From a virus: a DNA stretch of 31,329 nt. The stretch is from IMG/VR virus record IMGVR_UViG_3300023179_000342, positions 1-31,329 of that record; one strand, given 5' to 3'. Positions within the stretch are counted from its first letter, which is position 1. Every line of letters begins with the position of its first letter. Positions 16,142 through 24,198 of the stretch are shown here, in pieces. Both the position numbers and the translations under genes were made by a program. The notes beneath the pieces are model-generated. The model made no database searches and had not been told where the DNA came from. It saw nothing but the letters and a program-made list of their open reading frames with translations.

Positions 16142-16405
16142 TTACTCAAAGTAAATAGTGCAACTGACAGTTCCACCAATGACTACATAAATGCCAAACT
16201 CGGTATTGATGCCATCATAAAAATTGTAATTGGTTGCTGCTACAGGAGTAAAAGTATCAATCACTTTTAAGCTAGTCGCTGGCGTTTGTTGGTCATAGAT
16301 GGTAATGGTAGGAGTGCTGCTTGCTGCACTTACCATGATGCCTTTGATTTTTCCTGCTTGATTTTTAATCAAAGTGTTGCTGGAAATCTGTGCGTAATTG
16401 GACAT
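16142..16405 (-). CDS. small beta-rich virion protein
   Basis: An 87-residue protein with alternating polar/hydrophobic strands (AQISSNTLIKNQAGKIKGIM, TPTITIYDQQTPATSLKVID, INTEFGIYVVIGGTVSCTIYF). Proteins of this size and pattern are common just after the coat gene in phages and are assigned as minor or decoration proteins. It is the first gene after the terminator at 16441-16472 and has AAAGGAAT before its ATG. It probably begins the fibre/tail transcription unit. Function unknown. Confidence 0.65.
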   Translation of the reverse strand: MSNYAQISSNTLIKNQAGKIKGIMVSAASSTPTITIYDQQTPATSLKVIDTFTPVAATNYNFYDGINTEFGIYVVIGGTVSCTIYFE

Positions 16406-16427
16406 GACTATTCCTTTCAGTCATCAA

Positions 16428-16433
16428 ATTATA
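16428..16433 (-). promoter_or_regulatory. candidate -10 box restarting transcription after the terminator
   Basis: On the minus strand a perfect TATAAT occurs 7 nt beyond the U-tract of the terminator at 16441-16472 and 22 nt before the start codon of the 87-residue gene. There is no good -35 at 16-18 nt, because that position falls in the terminator stem and U-tract, so the box would depend on an activator or on a phage-modified polymerase. The placement suggests transcription of the tail genes is reset here. Confidence 0.35.
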
Positions 16434-16440
16434 GACTTGC

Positions 16441-16472
16441 AAAAAAGAAAAGCCATCCCTTTTGAGGATGGC
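16441..16472 (-). terminator. rho-independent terminator after the head genes
   Basis: Read on the minus strand, a 7-bp stem (GGATGGC pairing with GCCATCC; arms at 16466-16472 and 16452-16458) with a 7-nt loop is followed at once by TTTTCTTTTTT. It lies between the head genes and the fibre genes and is the only clear terminator inside the structural region. It would reduce read-through from the abundant coat transcript into tail genes. Confidence 0.8.
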
Positions 16473-16495
16473 CTTCTTAGTTATTTCATGCTGGT

Positions 16496-16918
16496 TTAGG
16501 GCAGGAAAGTCAGGTCGTAGCCGTAGATGAACACATCAGCGGTTGCGGCTGCACCTTGTGGGGTGGTACAACGAATATACAGGGGTGTGCCTGTAATCGA
16601 GTTGGTAGAAGTTGCTGCTGTCACCACAACTGCGGTAGTCGAGTTGTTACCCGACAAAGCGTAAGCAGATTTTACTGCTGTGCCTGTAGCACCTGCGCCT
16701 GTGTACACAGCCAATTGTGCGGTGGTCAAGCTGATGCTTGCGTTGGCAACAATGATGCTTTGTACGCTGACATTCCCTGCAACCAAGATGGGTGCAATTG
16801 TGTCGGCGACCAAGTTCAGGTTTACACCTTGGGCAGAGGCAATCAAGCGCAAGGCTTGGTTGGTTGCCAAATTACTTGGGTGGTTTGTAGTGGTGGATGC
16901 TGCGCCTGGATTAGACAT
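16496..16918 (-). CDS. probable capsid decoration or minor head protein
   Basis: A 140-residue Thr/Ala/Val-rich beta protein (LVADTIAPILVAGNVSVQSI, ASISLTTAQLAVYTGAGATG, TAVVVTAATSTNSITGTPLY, ending DVFIYGYDLTFLP). No signal peptide or enzyme motif. Directly downstream of the coat gene and before a terminator, so it is co-transcribed with coat and likely abundant. This position is typical of decoration or head-stabilising proteins. Codon use is GC-richer and more regular than in the fibre genes, as in the coat gene, which fits high expression. Confidence 0.65.
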   Translation of the reverse strand: MSNPGAASTTTNHPSNLATNQALRLIASAQGVNLNLVADTIAPILVAGNVSVQSIIVANASISLTTAQLAVYTGAGATGTAVKSAYALSGNNSTTAVVVTAATSTNSITGTPLYIRCTTPQGAAATADVFIYGYDLTFLP

Positions 16919-16937
16919 GATCTGTTTCCTTTCTTAG

Positions 16938-18185
16938 TTAAGCTGCGACACGGCAGGCAAGTTCAGGGTATAGGGGCGCCCAGCCATACAGAACGTCCAC
17001 ACGGGTAGGAATGGAATCGTTATTAATGGTGTACTGACGTACCACACGCATAGACAGACCAAGTTCCTTGTCGGAAGCACGGCCTGCAAACACCACGCCA
17101 TCAGGCAGTTCCAAGTCAGCGGTAGCCAAAGTGAAAGCATTTTTGTGCATCACGATGTTCTGTGGGCTGACAGTACCTGTCTTGTTGAATGGAGTCACTA
17201 CAGCAGATGCGCTGGTGGTTGTCACGGTCACGTTTTGGAACTGGCCACCAGTAATCACGGCAGGGCTTACGGTCACAGAAGTTGTGCCTGAAGTTGCTAC
17301 GGTCACGGCTTGAGTCACCACGAAGTTACGCAGCTTACCCGAACCGTAAGCAGAACGGTTTTGTGGGTTGACAGCGAAAATGCCAGCGATTTGAATAACG
17401 TCACCAACTTGCAGACCAGCGGTAGCGGTGGCTGCGGTCAATGCGATAGTGGAAGTTTGCGCCCAACCTGTAGACAGGAAACCTGTGCCGGTGGCGGTAT
17501 CGCAAGACAGGGTGGCAGTAGCGTATGAACCAAATGTTTGATTCACAACGTTCTGATCCATCTTCCAGTTCATGCCTGCAGAGTCACGACCCATCAAGCC
17601 TTTTTCGTACTGCTGACCAATGCGGTCAGATGGCACAAACAGACCTTTCAGGCTGTCCACGATGGTTGCGCCGGTGAAAGGCTCAACGATACATGAACGG
17701 CGGCCATCTCGGGGTGCGCCTTCAGCATCCAAGTAAGCACCTGCGGTCAGGTAAGTCAGCAAGGATGTGGGGGGTGTACCGGCAGTACCAACGATGTTCG
17801 CTGTGCTGTTTTTAGCCATTGTCAAACCGTCAAAGTCAATCTTGTTGGCTACGGCAGCGACAGCGGGTTTCAAAACACGGTCAGAGAACATATCCAAAGA
17901 CAGAGCCAAATCCTGTGTAGTGAATTGGGTGTCAACGTGGAACTGTGTGGACAAGGTAACAGGTACGCTGGTTTCGTTGAAGTCTTCAACGTTCAGCGCA
18001 GGGCCTGTAGTACCGATAAAACGACCTGGACGGCGAACGTTCAGGGTGTTACCGATTTTTGCGCCGCTAACGGCAAATTGGTCATCATAGTTACGTTCGA
18101 CTTCGCTAGAGAAAGTCAATTCGTTTTCCAAGACCATCAACGCTTCGTTGGTGATCATGGAGATGGTAAGTAAATTGTTACTCAT
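16938..18185 (-). CDS. major capsid protein, P22 coat (gp5) family
   Basis: A 415-residue protein of the P22 coat family (P22 gp5 has 430 residues), HK97 fold. Visible family features: MSNNLLTISMITNEALMVLE at the N-terminus, NTLNVRRPGRF (about 46-56), TQFHVDTQFTTQDLALSLD (about 80-98), an insertion-domain segment (VGDVIQIAGIFAVNPQNRSA) and SLLTYLTAGAYLDAEGAPRD in the middle, and a C-terminus ending PTRVDVLYGWAPLYPELACRV. It follows the scaffold gene and precedes the decoration-type gene. Confidence 0.88.
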   Translation of the reverse strand: MSNNLLTISMITNEALMVLENELTFSSEVERNYDDQFAVSGAKIGNTLNVRRPGRFIGTTGPALNVEDFNETSVPVTLSTQFHVDTQFTTQDLALSLDMFSDRVLKPAVAAVANKIDFDGLTMAKNSTANIVGTAGTPPTSLLTYLTAGAYLDAEGAPRDGRRSCIVEPFTGATIVDSLKGLFVPSDRIGQQYEKGLMGRDSAGMNWKMDQNVVNQTFGSYATATLSCDTATGTGFLSTGWAQTSTIALTAATATAGLQVGDVIQIAGIFAVNPQNRSAYGSGKLRNFVVTQAVTVATSGTTSVTVSPAVITGGQFQNVTVTTTSASAVVTPFNKTGTVSPQNIVMHKNAFTLATADLELPDGVVFAGRASDKELGLSMRVVRQYTINNDSIPTRVDVLYGWAPLYPELACRVAA

Positions 18186-18212
18186 TTCAAATCCTTAATT
18201 AAAAAAATGGTT

Positions 18213-19127
18213 TTAGCGGATTCGCCCTGCCAAACGTGCTGCTTTCCAAGCTTGATATGACCCATGAAATTGACCATCGCTAGTCAAGGCCACATCACGA
18301 CCATTGGCAGCCGATTTGATTGGGTTTATCGGCGCTGGCGCTTTACTTTTCCCAACAACAGGTTTGGCTTCAGTCTTTTCGAACTGTGCCTCAAGTTTCC
18401 CAATAGCTCTCAAAGCGCCTGTAACGGTCATGCCCTGCAGTTTTTCAGCAATATCAGGGTTTTCAGCCAAGTGATAAAGGATTCGTGGCCCAACTTCTGA
18501 TTCAAAGATAGCGTCACGCACTTCGTTGCTCACCACAACGTCAGCAGACCCTACCATGTCTTCAAAATCAGGCATTTCAGACTTGGCTGCTTTAACACGG
18601 TCTGACCAAGTGTTGATCACTTTTTGGCGTTCCGCTTCAGCTTTTGCCTGAGATTCCCTTATCTTTTCCTCTTGTAAACGCTGCTCTACCTTGTAGTCTG
18701 TCAATGCTTTCGCATATTCAAACATATCGCTAAACTGTTCGGGTTTAGGTTCTTCAGAAATGTCAGGCGCTTTAGGTTGCACCTTGGTTTCAAGTTCCCT
18801 TAACCGTGCTTCCAAAGCTTCCCTTGCTTCACGTTCCCGCTTGGCTTCTGCCCTAGCTTCTTCGCGTTGCTTGGTAATATCTGAAAACCGCTTTTCCAAC
18901 TTAGGATTCTTTTTTTCCTCTGTTGCTGTCGCTTCACTCTCAGCTTTTGGCTCACTCTGACTAGACGATTCTGCCGGCTCTGTAGGAGTTGTCTCAACTA
19001 CAGCCTCGGCAGGCGCACGATCAGCTAAACCCATTTTTTTAGCATTGAACTCAGCTAAATTTTCACTTGTCACCACATTAGCGGCGACTTTTGGTTGCGC
19101 TTGTGGCGCTTCCTGAACTTCCGACAT
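18213..19127 (-). CDS. capsid scaffolding protein
   Basis: A 304-residue, highly charged, mostly helical protein with an acidic N-terminal half (VVETTPTEPAESSSQSEPKA), a long coiled coil (about 85-180: ITKQREEARAEAKREREARE and on) and a short basic C-terminus ending YQAWKAARLAGRIR. Charged helical build, length near that of P22 gp8 (303 residues) and location between portal and coat identify it as scaffold. In P22 a basic C-terminal helix-loop-helix binds coat, and the basic end here fits that. It would direct procapsid assembly and then exit. Confidence 0.85.
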   Translation of the reverse strand: MSEVQEAPQAQPKVAANVVTSENLAEFNAKKMGLADRAPAEAVVETTPTEPAESSSQSEPKAESEATATEEKKNPKLEKRFSDITKQREEARAEAKREREAREALEARLRELETKVQPKAPDISEEPKPEQFSDMFEYAKALTDYKVEQRLQEEKIRESQAKAEAERQKVINTWSDRVKAAKSEMPDFEDMVGSADVVVSNEVRDAIFESEVGPRILYHLAENPDIAEKLQGMTVTGALRAIGKLEAQFEKTEAKPVVGKSKAPAPINPIKSAANGRDVALTSDGQFHGSYQAWKAARLAGRIR

Positions 19128-19179
19128 TGAGTTACCTCAAAGAATTAACCCCATGAACCCATGGGTAGGTGAATACATA

Positions 19180-21303
19180 TTACATCAAATTGCTTTGCTG
19201 AACAAATGGGCTTGCGCCTTGGCTTATATCCATAGCTGCAGCTTGGGCATAAGCGGCCTGTTCTGCATTCAATCGGTCAATTTCCATCAGCAATTGGTCA
19301 GGCGGCATTTTTGCCAACAGAATTTTGACCAAAGCCTCAATTTCTGTTTTGTTTTGGCTGGTAATTGATCGAGTATTTTGGTCGTTGACCTTTACCTCTG
19401 CAATGGTTTCGGTGTTGTGTGCCTTGGCAGTCACATCCATGAGTTTTCTGCGGGTAGCGCCTTCTTCTTTAATCTGTGCCACTTGCATACGATTGTTAAT
19501 TTCCAACCCTGCGGCTTGTAATTGCTGCTGAAGTTCCTCAATCATCTTTTGGGATTGAGCCAAACGCATTTGAATTTCAGGCGGTATATCTGATTTTTCA
19601 TCAATCTGCGCCATTGGGTTCAAGGCAGCCAAACGGTCAGCAATGACATCAGCGCCAGGGAAATCCATATTCCTGAACACCAAATCACCGGCAATATTGA
19701 ACAGTTCTTGATTGCCTGTAAGCAGGGGCATCATGGCTTCCACCGCTTGTTGGCGTTTGGATTGGAAGCCTGGCCCTGTGTCCATCACCACATCGTATTC
19801 GCCAACGGTCACGTCATTCAATACTTGGTCGGTGGCTATGCGCTCGTTGATGATGGTCATGTCCGGCTGCCCATCAGAGCCAATAATACGCATGACCCTT
19901 TGGGTGTCGTAAATCTTGGGTATCAAATCCAAGATGATTTTGCCCGTGTGCCTAATGCTGCGGGTCATGTTGTCGTAAAAGTGGAAGTTGGACAGGTCAA
20001 CTTGTGCCTGCTGACCCATCAAAGCCTTGCCTGAGATATTACCGCTAGGCAGTTGGTTGGGGTCTAATATGCCCAAAACCATCTGTAGGTCGGCAGAAAT
20101 GGCGGCTGCGCTTTCCATGATGCCTGCAGGTGGCGGCTCGGGCTGCAATCTTTGTGGCGCAGGAGCAGGCACACCTTCGATGTCTTTTTGCTTGTAACGC
20201 AGGACAGGCATTGACTTGATGTTCGCCATTGCCCATTCGTTTTCATGGCCTTCGTCTTGACCTTCTGCAAGCAGCCATTTGGCTTTTGGAGCTAACGCCA
20301 CGGATTCGGTCATGGATGTGCGCCAAAAGTTGTACATCCGTTGCGGGTCTTTAGCGAATCTGACCAATCCGTATTTCTTGCGTTTGTCGTCCACAATAAC
20401 CTGTGCGCCGTAGCAGGGCACAACAGGAATGTATTTGCCTGCCCACGTCTTTTCTTCTAAGACTTCCATAGCGGTCATCTTGGCCCATTTCACGGCTTTA
20501 CGGAATGAATCGCGCTCATCCAGCACGGTCAGACCTGCAGCTTCAACCCTTTCAAAAAACCTGTCTGAATCTGCAAATGACGTTGTGCCATCACTTAAAA
20601 GATACAGCTTGGCACGTTCGCGCTCAATCCAAAAGTATTCTGCAAGTCGGATGTCTTCTTTGGTAATCCATGCGGCGCTGTCATCACCAGTTGAACGTTG
20701 CTGAAAGTTAGCCCCATCATCTGCGCCTGGGTACATTTCTCTGAACACTTTTTTATCCAACACGGTTGTAATCAGGCAACGTTCAGCGTCTGAGCCATCA
20801 GGCAAGATGCTGTTAGGATCAAAATAAACGGTGAATGGGTTTTCTACAGGGTCAATGTAGATTTCCTGATCGAACGAATCTTCCCGCACATAACGGTAAT
20901 TGACGCGCCAATAACCCCAACCCATCCTTACGGCATAGTCAAAAGCCGTGTCATAGGCTGTGTCAGCATTGGAGTTAATCTCGATATGGCGAGTGATGCC
21001 CTCAATGACTTGGGCAATTTTGTAATCAGCCAAGTTATTTACAGGATGAACTTTGATCCTTGGGCGCTGCTGTCTTTGTTGATTTGTCACCTGACGGATA
21101 TAAGCATCAATCTTGTTGATGGTCAGGCAAGGGCGTGATTCCAAGTTGCGGCTATTCTGAATCTCAACAGGCCATTGCTCACCGGCTGCAAACTTGACAT
21201 CCTGCAGAGCTTCGGCGCGGTTGGTTGAATCAGAATCATTGACCAAACGCCAAAATTTGATGGCTTCGGTGATTTTGCTGTTAGTGGTGTCTTGATATGC
21301 CAT
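19180..21303 (-). CDS. portal protein, P22 gp1 family
   Basis: A 707-residue portal (P22 gp1 is 725). Portal-family marks include AAGEQWPVEIQNSR, the helix-rich RPCLTINKIDAYIRQVTNQQ (about 57-76), NSNADTAYDTAFDYAVRMGW (about 110-130), then GYWRV, and RALEMYPGADD-like and SGKALMGQQAQVDLSNFHFY (about 424-445) segments. The C-terminal helical part (EELQQQLQAAGLEINNRMQV) is the barrel-type coiled coil. It forms the dodecameric DNA gate at one capsid vertex, working with the terminase during headful packaging. It lies 3 nt after the terminase gene, with a GGATAA site before its ATG. Confidence 0.9.
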   Translation of the reverse strand: MAYQDTTNSKITEAIKFWRLVNDSDSTNRAEALQDVKFAAGEQWPVEIQNSRNLESRPCLTINKIDAYIRQVTNQQRQQRPRIKVHPVNNLADYKIAQVIEGITRHIEINSNADTAYDTAFDYAVRMGWGYWRVNYRYVREDSFDQEIYIDPVENPFTVYFDPNSILPDGSDAERCLITTVLDKKVFREMYPGADDGANFQQRSTGDDSAAWITKEDIRLAEYFWIERERAKLYLLSDGTTSFADSDRFFERVEAAGLTVLDERDSFRKAVKWAKMTAMEVLEEKTWAGKYIPVVPCYGAQVIVDDKRKKYGLVRFAKDPQRMYNFWRTSMTESVALAPKAKWLLAEGQDEGHENEWAMANIKSMPVLRYKQKDIEGVPAPAPQRLQPEPPPAGIMESAAAISADLQMVLGILDPNQLPSGNISGKALMGQQAQVDLSNFHFYDNMTRSIRHTGKIILDLIPKIYDTQRVMRIIGSDGQPDMTIINERIATDQVLNDVTVGEYDVVMDTGPGFQSKRQQAVEAMMPLLTGNQELFNIAGDLVFRNMDFPGADVIADRLAALNPMAQIDEKSDIPPEIQMRLAQSQKMIEELQQQLQAAGLEINNRMQVAQIKEEGATRRKLMDVTAKAHNTETIAEVKVNDQNTRSITSQNKTEIEALVKILLAKMPPDQLLMEIDRLNAEQAAYAQAAAMDISQGASPFVQQSNLM

Positions 21304-21306
21304 GAT

Positions 21307-22578
21307 TTATCCCATCCATGAGCCAGCGGTTGCAATAAGCTGTTTTTTGCGTTTAACAGGTTCTTTGATCATAAGGGCAATGTACCTGAATGCGTCAGCC
21401 CCATGCGAGTAATGATCATGCAAGGGCGTTCGGCTGAATTGTTTGGTGTCGGGGTCAACGTCATACCGATAGTGCCGCAAGCAGGTCAATCCATCGGCAG
21501 CGTGTTCACGGTCAAACCAGCAATTAGGAAATATGGTTCGGGCTGCGTTAATAGAGTCCACAATCGGCACTCTAGGCAAGATTTGGGTTTTATATCCTGC
21601 TGCCCTCACAATGTCGTCAATACTGCGCCCTGCTGCTGCCAATGTCTTGTTCTCAGCGTCATGGGGTAGCCAAATCGTGTCGTAGACATATCCATACGTT
21701 TGCATGGTTGCCAAGTAGTAGCTGATCGTCTGTTGGCTATCTTCGATGTACCTAATCAGGCGGGTTTCCATGCCTACATACTGAAGAAACCAAATGGCTG
21801 TGCTGTCCGACCATCCCAAATCAAATACCGCATGGACAGGTTTGGATGGGTCGTAGGGCACTCGCGTAATGCGCCCATCCTTTTCGGCCTGCTGCATTTC
21901 TTTGGCAAAGATAGCCCCATCTACCGTCTGCCTGCATAGCCCTTCCCAAACTTGGTTGTAGGCCTCTTCGTCTCTTTGCTTAAGTGCGTCTTTTTCTAGG
22001 CGCAAGGTTTCGGGAAACCAAGGGTTGTCGTACCAATTCACCCTCATGGTGATGCAATCTTGTGGTGGGTTGGCCACAAATCTTTGGTAGGTTTCATCCG
22101 TTTCTAGCTCGGGGTTGAAGCTAACCCATATTTCTGAGCCTTCTTTACGAATGGTCGGAATCAGGATGTTCCAACTCAAACGGCTAATGCTTTGCGCTTC
22201 CTCGCACCAGCAGATGTCTATGCCTTCGTAACTTTTTACATTCGCCACATTGTTCTTCAGGCCAACAAAAGAGAATTCTGTGCCGTTTTTGCCCCTAATG
22301 CTGGCTTGGGTGATTTCATAAAAGTTCAGCAGCCCCAGGCTTTCGATTTGGTCACACAGCAGCTTGTGTACCGAATCCCTCATGGAAGTCATAAATTCTC
22401 GGGCGCAAAGAATGCGTATGGGATTTTTTGCCCCAAGAATGAGTAAGGCTCTAGCTATGCCCCAACTCTTTGCTCCACCCCTGCCGCCATAACAAACTTT
22501 GTAGCGGCTTTTCTTGAACAGACCTTCCAGCTTGATTGGGAATTCTGCCCTTGCTATTGCGTCTTGGACATCAGTCAT
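21307..22578 (-). CDS. terminase large subunit (ATPase and nuclease)
   Basis: A 423-residue packaging motor protein. ATPase: Walker A GGRGGAKS (31-38), Walker B ICWCEE (122-127) and SFNPE (153-157, coupling motif). Nuclease (RNase H fold): VFDLGWSDSTAIW with D253 and D258, then PHDA (305-308, D307) as a further acidic ligand. It cuts concatemers and translocates DNA through the portal. The similarity is to the PBSX/P22-type large terminases, consistent with headful packaging and a circularly permuted genome. The ATG overlaps the small-subunit candidate by ATGA. Confidence 0.92.
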   Translation of the reverse strand: MTDVQDAIARAEFPIKLEGLFKKSRYKVCYGGRGGAKSWGIARALLILGAKNPIRILCAREFMTSMRDSVHKLLCDQIESLGLLNFYEITQASIRGKNGTEFSFVGLKNNVANVKSYEGIDICWCEEAQSISRLSWNILIPTIRKEGSEIWVSFNPELETDETYQRFVANPPQDCITMRVNWYDNPWFPETLRLEKDALKQRDEEAYNQVWEGLCRQTVDGAIFAKEMQQAEKDGRITRVPYDPSKPVHAVFDLGWSDSTAIWFLQYVGMETRLIRYIEDSQQTISYYLATMQTYGYVYDTIWLPHDAENKTLAAAGRSIDDIVRAAGYKTQILPRVPIVDSINAARTIFPNCWFDREHAADGLTCLRHYRYDVDPDTKQFSRTPLHDHYSHGADAFRYIALMIKEPVKRKKQLIATAGSWMG

Positions 22579-22847
22579 TCGGGCTTGACGAATGTGACTT
22601 GGATGCCTGACAGTAGGGGCGTTCCATCAGCGTTCTCTACGCTTACGGCTTGATGGGCTTTACCGTCCATTCTGTCCATGATTTCTTTGATTGCCCAAGG
22701 CTCGCCTTCTTCGGCCTTTTTTACTAGGGTGTCTGCAATAGCTCTTAGGCGGTGTGGCTCTTGCGTCAGAACAAGGCGCAACTTGTCATAGAACATTCTG
22801 CTTTTGGCAGCGTTCTGATTGCCTTGTTGTCCACCTCTTTCAGCCAT
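22575..22847 (-). CDS. candidate terminase small subunit
   Basis: A 90-residue protein starting MAERGGQQGNQNAAKSRMFY, followed by a helical stretch (LTQEPHRLRAIADTLVKKAE, EGEPWAIKEIMDRMDGKAHQ) and a beta-like tail (LLSGIQVTFVKPE). The GNQNAAK start and the AIKEIMDRMDGK segment are common in small proteins directly upstream of large terminases (DUF5681-like). Small subunits normally bind the pac/cos site and recruit the large subunit. Position and an ATGA overlap with the large subunit support the call, but it is shorter than P22 gp3 (162 residues) and lacks an evident HTH. Confidence 0.55.
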   Translation of the reverse strand: MAERGGQQGNQNAAKSRMFYDKLRLVLTQEPHRLRAIADTLVKKAEEGEPWAIKEIMDRMDGKAHQAVSVENADGTPLLSGIQVTFVKPE

Positions 22848-22878
22848 TCGTGTCGAATCCTAAGTATTTGTCGCTAAA

Positions 22879-23043
22879 TTACTTTTTTGACTTAGGCGCA
22901 GGCTTTTTATGCGCTTTTTTCTCAGCTTCACGTTTTACAGAATAGGCAATAGCCACCGCTTGCTTGGGTGGTTTGCCTGCTTCTATTTCTTTTTTGATGT
23001 TGGCTTTAAGAGCCTTCGGTGTCATTGATGCTATCAGGGGCAT
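22879..23043 (-). CDS. small lysine-rich phage protein
   Basis: A 54-residue protein with ATG at 23043 behind CAGGAGAAAACAA. Sequence: MPLIASMTPKALKANIKKEI, then EAGKPPKQAVAIAYSVKREA, and a lysine/proline-rich tail. The segment KPPKQAVAIAYSVKR is a recognisable phage small-protein motif (function unknown). The first 38 nt overlap the preceding 55-residue gene in another frame. Its position before the terminase genes and its basic charge would fit DNA or procapsid binding, as inference. Confidence 0.7.
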   Translation of the reverse strand: MPLIASMTPKALKANIKKEIEAGKPPKQAVAIAYSVKREAEKKAHKKPAPKSKK

Positions 23044-23173
23044 TTGTTTTCTCCTGTTGAAGCCAATTCGTTAACTCTTGGATTGCACCGCTGATCTGAA
23101 GCAGTACAGCTTCATGTTGTTTGGCTGTGCTTCTTAGTTCCTCTATGCGCTTTTCAATCTGTTGGGGGGTCAT
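23006..23173 (-). CDS. small coiled-coil protein
   Basis: A 55-residue protein: MTPQQIEKRIEELRSTAKQH, then EAVLLQISGAIQELTNWLQQ and a polar tail. It is helical with heptad-like leucines and isoleucines. The ATG at 23173 has an AGAGG site about 6 nt upstream, located inside the previous gene; it overlaps the previous gene by 20 nt and the next by 38 nt. Unknown function; the design resembles small accessory proteins upstream of phage terminase genes. Confidence 0.6.
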   Translation of the reverse strand: MTPQQIEKRIEELRSTAKQHEAVLLQISGAIQELTNWLQQEKTNAPDSINDTEGS

Positions 23174-23294
23174 TTTTTGCCTCTAGTTCTTTAAGCTGTC
23201 GAAATAAGGCGGCAGCTTGTGCCACCGCCTGATCTCTTTGCTGCTCAAGCATTTCGACCAAGAATTGAACTTCAGGGTCAGGGTGCTTGATCAT
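23154..23294 (-). CDS. small helical protein
   Basis: A 46-residue protein: MIKHPDPEVQFLVEMLEQQR, then DQAVAQAAALFRQLKELEAK and NDPPTD. Mainly one amphipathic helix. The start overlaps the stop of the 199-residue gene by 4 nt (ATGA at 23291-23294), and the gene overlaps the following 55-residue gene by 20 nt. Translational coupling and clean helix pattern support a real gene; function not recognised. Confidence 0.55.
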   Translation of the reverse strand: MIKHPDPEVQFLVEMLEQQRDQAVAQAAALFRQLKELEAKNDPPTD

Positions 23295-23890
23295 GCTGTG
23301 GTTGTACACATGATGTAGTAGGTTGTCCCTGCGTCATCCACAAACTTAATGCTGTGGGTTTGAGTAGGTGAACCGATTTTTGCAGCCAAAACACCGCCTA
23401 CGGCAGGTGCAGGCATATTCAGGAAGTTGCTGATCTTGACGGTGTTGGTGTTGGTCACACGCATAAAGGCAGCAGAGCCTGGCAATGTAACGCCGCTTGC
23501 AAAGTTGGTGTCCAGTTGCAGGGCTGCGAGTGTGCCGCCAGGTGCTGCGGTTGTGCCGCCGATAGTGGCGCGAACTGCGTTTGCTGCGCCGCTGATAGAG
23601 CCGCCTTGCATTTCGCAGCTAAAGTGTGCGCCGTTGATAGTTCCTGCGGTGGCGGCACTTGTGCCTGTCACCACAGAAAAGCCACGCATGGTTTCACCGC
23701 TACCTGTGCTGCTGAATGTAAGTTTTTGGTAAGTCAGGCGGGTGTCGCCACTTGTGGCGCTGGTGGTGGCGTATGCGCCGTTGATGATTCCGCTGGACGT
23801 GACAGCAACTGGAGTAGTGCTGTTACCTACCTGAACGGATACGAATTCGGGGTCTGCGTATGCTACGCCGGTTGCAATGCTATTTGACAT
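23291..23890 (-). CDS. beta-rich probable structural protein upstream of the terminase genes
   Basis: A 199-residue Ala/Gly/Thr/Ser-rich protein, without a recognised family. It has an N-terminal SVQVGNSTTPVAVTSSGIIN, repeated Gly/Thr strands (TSAATAGTINGAHFSCEMQG, TAAPGGTLAALQLDTNFASG), and a C-terminal THSIKFVDDAGTTYYIMCTT. No transmembrane helix is visible. GC-rich, regular codon use resembles that of the coat and decoration genes, which suggests strong expression. It may be a virion surface or fibre-type protein. Its location among small non-structural genes, away from the head and tail block, is unusual. Confidence 0.55.
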   Translation of the reverse strand: MSNSIATGVAYADPEFVSVQVGNSTTPVAVTSSGIINGAYATTSATSGDTRLTYQKLTFSSTGSGETMRGFSVVTGTSAATAGTINGAHFSCEMQGGSISGAANAVRATIGGTTAAPGGTLAALQLDTNFASGVTLPGSAAFMRVTNTNTVKISNFLNMPAPAVGGVLAAKIGSPTQTHSIKFVDDAGTTYYIMCTTTA

Positions 23891-23917
23891 GATGTTTCCT
23901 TTATTACTTCCAAAAGT

Positions 23918-24196
23918 TTAACAATTCCAGCTTTTAAGAGCAGCTTTTGCCCTCTCTGCTGGGCCTTTAGAGTGTTTTACCACTCCTTCCATTCTTGCAC
24001 AAAATGATGCTTTTCTGCCTGCGTCTGCTTTGGTTTTTGGGTTTGGTGCAGGCGGTTTTAGGTTTGCGTTGTTCTTTTTGTTGTATTCGGCACGACCTTT
24101 AGCGGTCATTCCTGCGCCTTTGTCGGTAGGGTTGTAGTTTTTGCCCTTGCCTGTAGTGGTGTGGGCAATCGGTTTGTCGTGCTTTTTAGTGGCCAT
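23918..24196 (-). CDS. lysine-rich DUF6321-like phage protein
   Basis: A 92-residue basic protein. It opens MATKKHDKPIAHTTTGKGKN, continues YNPTDKGAGMTAKGRAEYNK and ends with RKASFCARMEGVVKHSKGPA and KAALKSWNC. The KGAGMTAKG...SFCARM...LKSWNC framework matches a widespread phage/host small protein family (DUF6321-type, from memory) of unknown function. High lysine and lack of hydrophobic core segments suggest a nucleic-acid-binding or virion DNA-associated protein. It follows the 57-residue gene after 2 nt. Confidence 0.7.
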   Translation of the reverse strand: MATKKHDKPIAHTTTGKGKNYNPTDKGAGMTAKGRAEYNKKNNANLKPPAPNPKTKADAGRKASFCARMEGVVKHSKGPAERAKAALKSWNC

Positions 24197-24198
24197 GA

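Noticed and set aside
16556-17008. Plus-strand cysteine-rich frame under the head genes
   Set aside because: Reverse complement of Ala/Thr-rich coding sequence; cysteine-rich composition is an artefact of reading GCA/ACA codons backwards in another phase.
19157-19166. 10-bp palindrome ACCCATGGGT between scaffold and portal genes
   Set aside because: Short perfect palindromes of this size occur by chance; there is no T-tract for a terminator and no promoter features nearby.
22848-22878. Possible pac site or promoter just upstream of the terminase small subunit
   Set aside because: The 31-nt gap shows no repeats or convincing hexamers. A pac site may lie inside the small subunit gene but cannot be recognised by eye.
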